Shown here: positions 8,868 to 19,810 of the stretch, piece after piece
Numbering within the stretch: the first letter of the stretch is position 1
Layout of the letters: each line of letters begins with the position of its first letter
From: Streptomyces sp. AM 4-1-1
GTDB taxonomy: Bacteria > Actinomycetota > Actinomycetes > Streptomycetales > Streptomycetaceae
Assembly: GCF_029167625.1 (NCBI RefSeq)
Contig: NZ_CP119145.1
Coordinates: 2,170,001 to 2,234,000, forward strand
Reading direction: 5' to 3'
DNA length: 64,000 nucleotides
Notes under the pieces: model-generated
The model's database searches: none
What the model saw: the letters and a program-made list of their open reading frames with translations, nothing else
Told to the model about the DNA's origin: nothing
Translations under genes and position numbers: made by a program

Positions 8868-9647
8868 TCAGAGCAGGCCCGCCGCATCCAGCAGATAGGC
8901 CGTCATCGGCTCGTAGAACCGGGGGTCGGCGACATGGTCGTCCAGCGGCACGGTGACCACGAGGGTGCCCTCCGCCTCGCCGAGGAAGAGCGCCGGGTCG
9001 TTGCAGTCCGCGTACCCGATCGAGTCGAGGCCGCGCTGCCCCGCGCAGCCCGCCCAGCCGTGGTCCGCGACGACCAGGTCCGGCATGGGTCTGCCGTCCC
9101 GCTCCAGACCGTCCAGGATCGCCGCCATCGGGGCCGGGGAATGGGTGTGCCAGAGGGTCGCGCCGCGCTCCAGGACCGCGACGTCCGCGAACTGGAAGAC
9201 CATGCCCTCGTCCGCCGTGAGCCCCGCGGGAATCCGTACGATCTCGCAGCCGGCCGCCCGCAACGCGTCCGCCGTCCACCGGTGCACGTCCAGCAGACCG
9301 CCCGGGTGGCCGGTCGCGAACAGCACGCTCTGCGACCCCTCCGCCGCCGCGCGCAGCCTGGCCGCCATCCGCTCCAGGGCGTCGACGGTCAGCTCGGGGT
9401 CGATGGTGTCCTGACCGTGCCGGTGCCCGGGGTCGTCGTCGACCCCGCAGCGTTCGGCCATCACGGCGAGCACGTCCTGCTCGTCGGTCCAGCGGTCGCC
9501 GAGTTCGAGCCCCAGCCAGTAGTGGCGGTCGCCGTTGGCGAGCTTGCGGTAGTGGGAGAGGTTGTTGTCGCGCGGGGTGGCGACGTCTCCCGCGATGCGC
9601 GTACGGACGAGGTGGTCGACGAGGGCGGCGCGGCTGGGTATCGGCAT
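8868..9647 (-). CDS. Putative phosphatase
   Basis: A 259-residue cytoplasmic protein starting at ATG 9647 (MPIPSRAALVDHLV). It resembles a Streptomyces family usually labelled phosphatase. Visible conserved-looking stretches are RDNNLSHYRKLANGDRHYWLGLELGDRW, LFATGHPGGLLDVHRW, LWHTHSPAPM and LVVADHGWAGCAGQRGLDSIGYADCNDPAL, rich in histidine and aspartate as for a metal-dependent hydrolase. No signal peptide or membrane segment is present. It is followed by a strong terminator and stands alone next to the TetR gene. The substrate is unknown, and the phosphatase label is family memory rather than a motif proved here. Confidence 0.65.
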   Translation of the reverse strand: MPIPSRAALVDHLVRTRIAGDVATPRDNNLSHYRKLANGDRHYWLGLELGDRWTDEQDVLAVMAERCGVDDDPGHRHGQDTIDPELTVDALERMAARLRAAAEGSQSVLFATGHPGGLLDVHRWTADALRAAGCEIVRIPAGLTADEGMVFQFADVAVLERGATLWHTHSPAPMAAILDGLERDGRPMPDLVVADHGWAGCAGQRGLDSIGYADCNDPALFLGEAEGTLVVTVPLDDHVADPRFYEPMTAYLLDAAGLL

Positions 9648-9763
9648 GGACCCATTGTGCCGCCGACCGGCCGTGATCCGCCGGGGAAGCGACAGGCGCG
9701 AGGCGGCACCGGGGCGCGCCCGCCCTTCCGGCGCCCGCGCGCACCTTCCTCGGACGCCTCGCG

Positions 9764-10390
9764 TCACCCCCTCGGCACGGCCGAAGCGGCGGCGAACGCG
9801 CCGCGGGCCAGCCGGTGCAGCAGCGCCGCCGTCGCCGTACGGCCCGGCAGGGCTCCTGGGCGCCCCAGGTGCGGGGTGGAGTTCAGCAGCCCGAACACCG
9901 CGTGGACGGTCGCGCGGGCCTCGCTCTCCGGGAGGTCCGGGTACAGCTCGCGCACCACCTCCACCCACAGCTCGACGTACTCCCGCTGGAGCCGGCGGAC
10001 CCGCTTGCGGTCGCTGTCGCGAAGCCGGTCCAGCTCACGGTCGTGGAGGGTGATCAGCGGGCGGTCGTCGAGCGCGAAGTCGATGTGGCCCTCGATGAGG
10101 GCGTCGAGCAGGGCATCCGGAGAACCGTCGCCGGAGGCCGCGTCCTCCGTGACGCGCAGCCTGCCGCCCGCGAGCAGCCGCTCGCTGATCCCGACGAGCA
10201 GTTCCGCGAGCATCGCGTCCTTGCCGGGGAAGTGCCGGTACAGGCCGGGACCGCTGATTCCGACGGCGGCCCCTATCTCGTCGACGCCGACACCGTGGAA
10301 CCCGCGCTCGGCGAAGAGCCGCGCGGCCTCCTTCAGGATCTGCTCGCGGCGGGTGGGGGCCGCGACACGGGCGGTGGCATGGGGGCTCAT
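9764..10390 (-). CDS. TetR-family regulator of the leucine/isovalerate catabolic operon
   Basis: A 208-residue DNA-binding repressor. The N-terminal TetR helix-turn-helix is clear (RREQILKEAARLFAERGFHGVGVDEIGAAVGISGPGLYRHFPGKDAMLAELL), followed by a helical ligand domain with the TetR_C arrangement seen in acyl-CoA-responsive members. It is divergent from the methylcrotonyl-CoA carboxylase operon, with two identical-looking operators in the 240-base gap. Repression of that operon and of itself, relieved by an acyl-CoA or related intermediate, is the inferred role. In S. coelicolor a TetR gene occupies the same position beside the homologous operon. Confidence 0.88.
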   Translation of the reverse strand: MSPHATARVAAPTRREQILKEAARLFAERGFHGVGVDEIGAAVGISGPGLYRHFPGKDAMLAELLVGISERLLAGGRLRVTEDAASGDGSPDALLDALIEGHIDFALDDRPLITLHDRELDRLRDSDRKRVRRLQREYVELWVEVVRELYPDLPESEARATVHAVFGLLNSTPHLGRPGALPGRTATAALLHRLARGAFAAASAVPRG

Positions 10391-10413
10391 GAGAGTTCAT
10401 TCTAGACAGGGAG

Positions 10414-10429
10414 GTTAGCGCTCGTTAAC
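10414..10429. promoter_or_regulatory. TetR operator 1
   Basis: GTTAGCGCTCGTTAAC, an imperfect inverted repeat with outer arms GTTAnCG/CGTTAAC. It begins 24 bases upstream of the TetR start. A near-identical copy lies 29 bases away, which is good evidence for a true operator pair. Confidence 0.75.
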
Positions 10430-10442
10430 CTGAGGACCAGGC

Positions 10443-10458
10443 GTTAACGCTCATTAAC
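10443..10458. promoter_or_regulatory. TetR operator 2
   Basis: GTTAACGCTCATTAAC, differing from operator 1 at two symmetric-variable positions. It is spaced 29 bases start to start from operator 1, about three helical turns, so two dimers could bind on the same face. It lies 174 bases before the carboxylase start. Confidence 0.75.
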
Positions 10459-10631
10459 AGATGTTCCACCGGGGACGGGAACACCCGGTGACGGACCGGC
10501 CACGCACCGCGTGCGGGACCGGTCCGGTACGCCGTGCGGCACACGGGCCGCAGGCGGTGCGGCAGGCCGTACACGCAGGTCATACACGCGGCTCATCACG
10601 GGCCTCGTTACGGGCAAGGGGGCTCGACAGG

Positions 10632-12248
<1,617 letters not shown>

Positions 12249-12261
12249 GGGGAAGTTGACG

Positions 12262-14210
<1,949 letters not shown>

Positions 14211-14214
<4 letters not shown>

Positions 14215-15158
14215 CCACACCCTCCGCACTGCCCATGACCGTGCCCGCGCCCGGACTGCCGGCCCGGGTCCGCGTCCACGAGGTCGGTGCGCGCGACGGT
14301 CTGCAGAACGAACAGGGCGTCGTGTCCACCGAGGTGAAGGCGGAGTTCATCCACCGCCTGGCCGGCGCCGGGCTCACCACCATCGAGGCGACCAGCTTCG
14401 TCCACCCCAAGTGGGTCCCCCAACTGGCCGACGCGGAGCGGCTGTTCCCGCTGCTCGGGGATCTCGGGGAGGGTGTCGCGCTGCCGGTGCTGGTGCCCAA
14501 CGAGCGCGGTCTTGACCGCGCACTCGCCCTCGGCGCCCGCCGGATCGCCGTCTTCGGTTCGGCGACCGAGACGTTCGCCGCCCGCAATCTGAACCGTACG
14601 GTCGACGAATCGCTGGCGATGTTCGAGCCGGTGGTCGCCCGCGCGAAGGCCGACGGGGCACATGTGCGCGGCTATCTGTCGATGTGCTTCGGCGACCCCT
14701 GGGAGGGGCCCGTCCCGGTGCCCCAGGTGGTACGGGTCGCGAAGGCGCTGATGGACCTGGGCTGCGACGAACTCTCCGTCGGCGACACGATCGGTGTCGC
14801 CACCCCCGGCCATGTGCGGTCGCTGCTTGCCGAGTTGAACGCTGCGGGGGTGGCCACCGACACGATCGGGGTGCACTTCCACGACACGTACGGCCAGGCG
14901 CTCGTCAACACCCTGGCCGCGCTCCAGCACGGCGTGACGACGGTCGACGCGTCGGCGGGCGGCCTCGGCGGCTGCCCGTACGCGAAGAGCGCGACCGGGA
15001 ATCTCGCCACCGAAGACCTCGTGTGGATGCTTCAGGGCCTCGGTGTCGAAACCGGGGTCGATCTCGGCGCGCTCACCGCCACCAGCGTGTGGCTCGCCGA
15101 ACGGCTGGGCCGCCCCAGCCCCTCACGCGCCGTCCGCGCCCTCTCTCACAAGGAGTGA
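14211..15158 (+). CDS. Hydroxymethylglutaryl-CoA lyase
   Basis: A 315-residue TIM-barrel lyase that splits HMG-CoA to acetoacetate and acetyl-CoA at the end of leucine catabolism. Diagnostic features are [13 protein letters not shown] (metal and catalytic Asp/Arg), [24 protein letters not shown] (metal histidines) and the flexible active-site loop with catalytic cysteine [16 protein letters not shown]. The start codon is embedded in the stop of the carboxylase gene. No enzyme for 3-methylglutaconyl-CoA hydration is seen in the operon, so that step must be encoded elsewhere. Confidence 0.92.
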
Positions 15159-15165
15159 CCCCCCT

Positions 15166-16332
15166 ATGTCCCTGGACCACCGGCTGACCGCCGAACACGA
15201 GGAACTGCGCCGCACGGTCGAGGCGTTCGCGCACGACGTGATCGCCCCGAAGATCGGCGACCTCTACGAGCGCCACGAGTTCCCGTACGAGATCGTGCGC
15301 GAGATGGGCCGGATGGGCCTGTTCGGCCTGCCGTTCCCGGAGGAGTACGGCGGCATGGGCGGCGACTACCTCGCGCTCGGCATCGCCCTCGAAGAGCTGG
15401 CGCGGGTCGACTCGTCGGTGGCGATCACCCTGGAGGCGGGGGTGTCGCTCGGCGCGATGCCGGTCTTCCTGTTCGGTACGGAGGAGCAGAAGCGCGAGTG
15501 GCTGCCGAGGCTGTGCGCGGGAGAGATGCTGGGCGCGTTCGGTCTGACCGAGCCGGACTGCGGTTCGGACGCGGGCGGCACCCGCACCACCGCCGTACGG
15601 GACGAGGCCACCGGCGAGTGGGTGATCAACGGCACCAAGTGCTTCATCACCAACTCCGGCACGGACATCACCGGCCTGGTCACGGTCACGGCGGTGACCG
15701 GCCGCAAGGAGAACGGCGCCCCGCGCATCTCGTCGATCATCGTGCCGTCCGGCACCCCCGGCTTCACCGTCGCCGCCCCCTACTCGAAGGTCGGCTGGAA
15801 CGCCTCGGACACCCGTGAACTGTCCTTCGCGGACGTCCGGGTCCCGGCAGCCAACCTGCTGGGCGAGGAGGGACGCGGATACGCGCAGTTCCTGCGCATC
15901 CTGGACGAGGGCCGCATCGCGATCTCGGCCCTGGCGACCGGGCTGGCGCAGGGCTGTGTGGACGAGTCCGTGTCGTACGCGAAGGAGCGCCACGCCTTCG
16001 GCCGCCCGATCGGCGCCAACCAGGCCATCCAGTTCAAGATCGCCGACATGGAGATGCGGGCGCACATGGCGCGCATCGGCTGGCGGGACGCGGCGTCCCG
16101 GCTGCTGGCGGGCGAACCGTTCAAGAAGGAGGCGGCGCTCGCGAAGCTGTACTCGTCGACGGTCGCCGTGGACAACGCCCGCGACGCGACCCAGATCCAC
16201 GGCGGCTACGGCTTCATGAACGAGTACCCGGTGGCCCGGATGTGGCGCGACTCCAAGATCCTGGAGATCGGCGAGGGCACGAGCGAGGTGCAGCGCATGC
16301 TGATCGCCCGGGAGCTGGGCCTGCCGGCCTGA
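15166..16332 (+). CDS. acdH: Acyl-CoA dehydrogenase, probably isovaleryl/branched-chain
   Basis: A 388-residue FAD flavoprotein that introduces the double bond into a branched short-chain acyl-CoA. Both family signatures are present: GAFGLTEPDCGSDAGGTRT in the middle beta domain and QIHGGYGFMNEYPVARMWRD near the C-terminus, ending with EIGEGTSEVQRMLIARELG. It starts seven bases after the lyase, with AGGAG upstream. Position in the leucine operon argues for isovaleryl-CoA as substrate; the S. coelicolor homologue at the corresponding place is acdH. Substrate range is inferred, not shown. Confidence 0.88.
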   Translation: MSLDHRLTAEHEELRRTVEAFAHDVIAPKIGDLYERHEFPYEIVREMGRMGLFGLPFPEEYGGMGGDYLALGIALEELARVDSSVAITLEAGVSLGAMPVFLFGTEEQKREWLPRLCAGEMLGAFGLTEPDCGSDAGGTRTTAVRDEATGEWVINGTKCFITNSGTDITGLVTVTAVTGRKENGAPRISSIIVPSGTPGFTVAAPYSKVGWNASDTRELSFADVRVPAANLLGEEGRGYAQFLRILDEGRIAISALATGLAQGCVDESVSYAKERHAFGRPIGANQAIQFKIADMEMRAHMARIGWRDAASRLLAGEPFKKEAALAKLYSSTVAVDNARDATQIHGGYGFMNEYPVARMWRDSKILEIGEGTSEVQRMLIARELGLPA

Positions 16333-16358
16333 GGGGCGAAAGCGATCGGGGCGCGCCG

Positions 16359-16397
16359 CCGCCGTGTGCTCAACGGTCCGAACTCGGCACACGGCGG
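16359..16397 (+). terminator. Hairpin between acdH and the YdcF-like gene
   Basis: CCGCCGTGTGC (16359-16369) and GCACACGGCGG (16387-16397) form a perfect 11-base-pair stem with a 17-base loop, 27 bases after the acdH stop. The right arm runs to within a few bases of the next gene's Shine-Dalgarno (GGAGGCGAGGAG), so it could also affect translation of that gene. Confidence 0.6.
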
Positions 16398-16409
16398 AGG
16401 CGAGGAGCC

Positions 16410-17126
16410 ATGATCTCGGCGCAGGCACGGGCGGACGCCCGACAACTGTGGGACCACCACCTGATGCGGCACCGTCCGCGCCGATGCTCGGTGGCGATCG
16501 GGCTGGGAAGCCATGACCTCGGCGTGGCGGACACCACCGCCGGCCTCTACCGACGTGGCCTGGCACCGCTCATCGTCTTCACCGGCGCGACGAGTCCCAC
16601 CACACGGGAGCGGATGCCGCGCGGCGAGGCCGTGCACTACCGGGAGCGGGCCCTCGAACTCGGCGTCCCCTCCACCGCCGTGCTGGTGGAACCCCGCGCC
16701 CGCAACACCGGGGAGAACATCCGCTTCTCGCGGGCCTCGCTCGAAGAGGCCGGTGTCGACGTCACCTCGGTGCTGCTGGTCAGCAAGCCGTACGAGGAGC
16801 GGCGCGCGTATGCGACGGCACGCAAGCTGTGGCCCGGCGTGGAGGTCGTGAGCGCCTCGGCCCCGATGACCTTCGAGGAGTACCTGACCTCGGTCGGTGA
16901 CGACCGCCTGGTGATCGACATGCTCGTCGGCTCCCTTCAGCGGCTGCTGGTCTACCCGGGCCAGGCATTCATGATCGCTCAGGACGTGCCGGACGAGGTG
17001 ACGGCGGCGTACGAGCGGCTGTGCCGAGCGGGATTCACCCGGCGGCTGGTGGGCAGCGGCGCGGGAGGAGCCGGGGCAACGGAGACCGGTGGCGCGGGGG
17101 TAAGCGGAGGACCGAATTCCAAGTGA
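16410..17126 (+). CDS. YdcF/DUF218-family protein
   Basis: A 238-residue soluble protein of the YdcF (DUF218) family, which has a Rossmann-like fold and no settled biochemical role; E. coli YdcF binds S-adenosylmethionine. Family features include VAIGLGSHDLGVADTTAGLYRRGL, LIVFTGATSPTT, EPRARNTGENIRFSR and VLLVSKPYEERRAYATARKLWP. The start is ATG 16410 with GAGGAG just ahead. It follows the leucine operon after a hairpin, so may be separately translated or transcribed. The C-terminal 30 residues are Gly/Ala-rich and probably disordered. Its stop codon lies inside the iron box of the next gene. Confidence 0.8.
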   Translation: MISAQARADARQLWDHHLMRHRPRRCSVAIGLGSHDLGVADTTAGLYRRGLAPLIVFTGATSPTTRERMPRGEAVHYRERALELGVPSTAVLVEPRARNTGENIRFSRASLEEAGVDVTSVLLVSKPYEERRAYATARKLWPGVEVVSASAPMTFEEYLTSVGDDRLVIDMLVGSLQRLLVYPGQAFMIAQDVPDEVTAAYERLCRAGFTRRLVGSGAGGAGATETGGAGVSGGPNSK

Positions 17127-17142
17127 GGTTAGGCTAACCTTC
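17124..17142. promoter_or_regulatory. Iron box (DmdR/IdeR site) for desE
   Basis: Contains AGGTTAGGCTAACCT (17126-17140), palindromic except for the central base and matching the Streptomyces iron-box core TTAGGTTAGGCTAACCTAA. It lies 66 bases upstream of desE and overlaps the preceding stop codon. Repression by the iron-loaded DmdR1/IdeR regulator is expected. Confidence 0.9.
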
Positions 17143-17207
17143 GCCCGGTTCGACGGAGGTCGCCCCTACCCGGACCTCCTCCCCTACGTACGAAAGCAGA
17201 CACCGCC

Positions 17208-18239
17208 ATGCCCCACGTCCGGACCACCTCCCTCTCCCGTCGCGGGCTGCTCGCCGCGGGCGGCGCCGTCGGCCTCGGGGCCGTGCTCGCCGCCTGCGGG
17301 GACAGCGACTCGTCGTCCGGAGCGGGGTCGGGATCGGACGCGGGCAAGTCCGGGCCGTGGAGCTTCGAGGACGACCGCGGCCGGACGGCGCGGGCCAAGG
17401 GCACCCCGAAGAACATCGTGGCCTTCACCGGCACCGCCGCGGCGCTCCACGACTACGGCATCGAGGTGAAGGCCGTCTTCGGACCGACGAAGACCAAGGA
17501 CGGCAAGCCGGACGTGCAGGCCGGCGACCTGGACATCGACAAGGTCGAGATCCTCGGCAACGTCTGGGGGGAGTTCAACGTCGAGAAGTACGCGGCACTC
17601 GGCCCGGACCTGCTGGTCACCGCCATGTGGGAGAAGGACGCCCTCTGGTACGTACCGGACCAGTCCAAGGCCAAGATCCTGAAGCTGGCCCCGAGCGTCG
17701 CCCTGTGGGCCGCGCAGACCACCGTCCCGAAGGCGATCCAGCGCCACGAGGAACTGGCGGCCTCCCTCGGCGCCGACGTCAAGGCCAGGAAGGTCACCGA
17801 CGCGAAGGCCCGCTTCGAGAAGGCCGCCGCCCGGCTGCGCGCCGCCGCCAAGTCCAAGCCGAACCTCACGGTCATGATCGGCTCCGCCAGCCAGGACCTG
17901 TTCTACGTCTCCCTCGCGAAGATGTCGGCCGACACCCTGTACTTCCAGGAGCTGGGCGTGCGGTTCGTCGAGCCCAAGGTGGACGCGGCGGGCTTCTTCG
18001 AGAGCCTGAGCTGGGAGAACGTCGACAAGTACCCGGCGGACATCATCATGATGGACAACCGTTCCTCGGCGCTCCAGCCGGAGTCCCTGACATCGAGGCC
18101 GACCTGGAACCAGCTGCCCGCCGTCAAGGCCGGCCAGGTCATTCCACGCACCAGCGAGCCGATCTACTCGTACGACAAGTGCGCGCCGATCCTGGAGGAC
18201 CTGGCCAAGGCGATCGAGGGTGCCAAGAAGGTCAGCTGA
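17208..18239 (+). CDS. desE: DesE, ferric desferrioxamine-binding lipoprotein
   Basis: A 343-residue FecB/periplasmic-binding-type protein for ferric hydroxamate siderophores at the outer face of the membrane. The N-terminus combines a twin-arginine motif (SRRGLLAAGG) with a lipobox (VLAAC), so it is a Tat-exported lipoprotein. Downstream are WSFEDDRGRTARAKGTPKNIVAFTG and a substrate-binding fold with two lobes. Gene order (acdH, then desE, later glmS and adpA) and the iron box match S. coelicolor desE. The desABCD biosynthetic genes, which I recall lying just beyond desE in that species, are not in this window. Confidence 0.9.
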   Translation: MPHVRTTSLSRRGLLAAGGAVGLGAVLAACGDSDSSSGAGSGSDAGKSGPWSFEDDRGRTARAKGTPKNIVAFTGTAAALHDYGIEVKAVFGPTKTKDGKPDVQAGDLDIDKVEILGNVWGEFNVEKYAALGPDLLVTAMWEKDALWYVPDQSKAKILKLAPSVALWAAQTTVPKAIQRHEELAASLGADVKARKVTDAKARFEKAAARLRAAAKSKPNLTVMIGSASQDLFYVSLAKMSADTLYFQELGVRFVEPKVDAAGFFESLSWENVDKYPADIIMMDNRSSALQPESLTSRPTWNQLPAVKAGQVIPRTSEPIYSYDKCAPILEDLAKAIEGAKKVS

Positions 18240-18370
18240 TCCGGCGTCGGGACGCCGGGCCTCTTCTCTTCGCGCGGACCTCTCGCTCCCCGCAGCGGTC
18301 CCACCCCCCTTCGCACCGGGGCCTCCGGGCGCCCGAATCGCACCGAGGGACGGCTGACAGAATCCAGGGC

Positions 18371-19321
18371 ATGACGGAAATCACCCAGCGCGACGGCACC
18401 TGGTCCTTCGACGGCTCGGAGGTGCGCATCGTGCCGGGGCGGGGCAAGGGCATTCATCCGCTGCGGGAGGCGCTGGGCGAGATCGTCGTGCCGGTGCGGG
18501 CCGTTGCCGGGATCTCCTTCGAGCCCGACCGCAAGGGCGGCCGGCTGCGACTGCGGCTGCGCGACGGGGCGTGCCCGGTGCTCCGCGCGGCGGACGGCAG
18601 GCTCAAGGACGGCGCCGACCCGTACCAGTTGTCGGTGGAGAAGGACCGGACGGGCGTCGCGGAGTTCTTCGTCGAGGAGATACGGGACGTCCTGCTGATC
18701 GAGCAGGTGCCCACCGGCCCCGTGGACCGCTTCCTGCTGCCGGGCCCCTCGGTCCCGGTGGCCGGTGGTGGCGGGGACGGCACGGCGTCGTTCGACGGCG
18801 GGACGGTCAGGCTCACCTGGAACTGGAAGGCCAAGGAAGCCAAATCCTCGGGCGGGCCCGTCGCCTTCCTGGTGTCGGAGGTGACGGGCGTGAGCTGGGT
18901 GCCCGCCATCGGTCTGGAGAACGGCCGGCTGCGCTTCACGCTGCGCGGGCAGTGGTCGTCCGTCTCGACCCCGGCGGAGTCCGACCCGTACTCACTGGAC
19001 CTGTGGGGTCTGTCCAAGAAGGAGTACACGGCCGTCCTGGTCGCCGCGGCGGTGCTGGTCCGGCTGCCCGAGCCGGCGCAGGCGAGCCGGAAGGAATCCG
19101 CACCGCCCGCCCCGATCGAAATCCCCGCGCCCACGCACGCGCCGGCCGAGGTCACCGCCCCCGCCCCCGTTCCCGCCCTCACCGCCTCCGCCTCCGCCTC
19201 CGCCGACGATCACGACGTGTTGCTGCGCCGGCTGCGCGAGCTGGGGGAACTGCACCGGGCCGGGGTCCTCACCGACGACGAGTTCAGTACCGCCAAGCAG
19301 GCCGTACTGAAGCGGCTCTGA
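18371..19321 (+). CDS. DUF4429 protein with C-terminal SHOCT domain
   Basis: A 316-residue cytoplasmic protein. Two PH-like DUF4429 units are visible, beginning at about residue 5 (GTWSFDGSEVRIVPGRGKGIHPLREALG) and residue 135 (GTASFDGGTVRLTWNWKAKEAKSSGG), each ending in a DPY(Q/S)L-containing strand. An Ala/Pro-rich linker of about 45 residues follows, then a SHOCT short helical domain (LLRRLRELGELHRAGVLTDDEFSTAKQAVLKRL). SHOCT domains often mediate oligomerisation. The function is unknown. It follows desE after 131 bases; whether it is iron-regulated is not evident. Confidence 0.85.
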   Translation: MTEITQRDGTWSFDGSEVRIVPGRGKGIHPLREALGEIVVPVRAVAGISFEPDRKGGRLRLRLRDGACPVLRAADGRLKDGADPYQLSVEKDRTGVAEFFVEEIRDVLLIEQVPTGPVDRFLLPGPSVPVAGGGGDGTASFDGGTVRLTWNWKAKEAKSSGGPVAFLVSEVTGVSWVPAIGLENGRLRFTLRGQWSSVSTPAESDPYSLDLWGLSKKEYTAVLVAAAVLVRLPEPAQASRKESAPPAPIEIPAPTHAPAEVTAPAPVPALTASASASADDHDVLLRRLRELGELHRAGVLTDDEFSTAKQAVLKRL

Positions 19322-19360
19322 CCCGGCCGGGACATCCGCCGACCGTTCCGGAGGCGATCC

Positions 19361-19378
19361 CTGCCCGATATCGGGCAG
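19361..19378. promoter_or_regulatory. Perfect 18-bp palindrome, terminator or operator
   Basis: CTGCCCGATATCGGGCAG is perfectly self-complementary, sits 39 bases after the DUF4429 stop and 41 bases before the next GTG, and is followed by ATTTCTT. As RNA it would make a 7-bp stem with an ATAT loop and a short U-rich tail (terminator); as DNA it would be a good dimer operator. Confidence 0.6.
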
Positions 19379-19418
19379 ATTTCTTGCATAAGCATCTCGC
19401 GCACCCCAGTATCAACGG

Positions 19419-19694
19419 GTGCCCGAACGCCGCTCGTCGCACGACGACCTCATTGACCACCTGGTGCGCAGCACCGCGCTCCAGCGCGGCGAGGCGGCCC
19501 GGGTGATCCTCGACGTGCTGGCGTACTTCGACGAGACGACCGACGACTTCGTCCGCCGCCGACACCGCGAGCTCCAGTCCGGTGGCCTGGTGAACGCGGA
19601 GATCTTCGAGCGGATCGCGGCCGAGCTGCCGCACCGCGCGGTGGCGCCGCCGGAGCTCTCGCTCCGTCAGCTGCGCCGCATCGTCTACGGCTGA
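19419..19694 (+). CDS. Small conserved protein of unknown function
   Basis: A 91-residue protein from GTG 19419, apparently mostly helical and acidic/basic mixed: DLIDHLVRSTALQRGEAARVILDVLAYFDETTDDFVRRRHRELQSGGL, then NAEIFERIAAELPHRAVAPPELSLRQLRRIVYG. The good codon-position bias and an absence of low-complexity sequence support a real gene. The last segment resembles small actinobacterial proteins found upstream of glmS, but no function is known to me. The start follows a palindrome by 41 bases and lacks a strong ribosome site, so the message may have a very short leader. Confidence 0.7.
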   Translation: MPERRSSHDDLIDHLVRSTALQRGEAARVILDVLAYFDETTDDFVRRRHRELQSGGLVNAEIFERIAAELPHRAVAPPELSLRQLRRIVYG

Positions 19695-19810
19695 GGCGGC
19701 CGAGGCGGCCGAGGGGCGGACGCGGTCGGTGCGGTTCGACGGCGTCCGGCGCGACGGCATCCGGCGTCGCCGGGCACACCCAGGAACGTCGATGGAGGGG
19801 CAGAGACTCT

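Noticed and set aside
8496..10418. 640-codon plus-strand open frame across the phosphatase and TetR genes
   Set aside because: Antisense to two well-supported genes with clear motifs, no ribosome site, and composition typical of reverse-frame artefacts.
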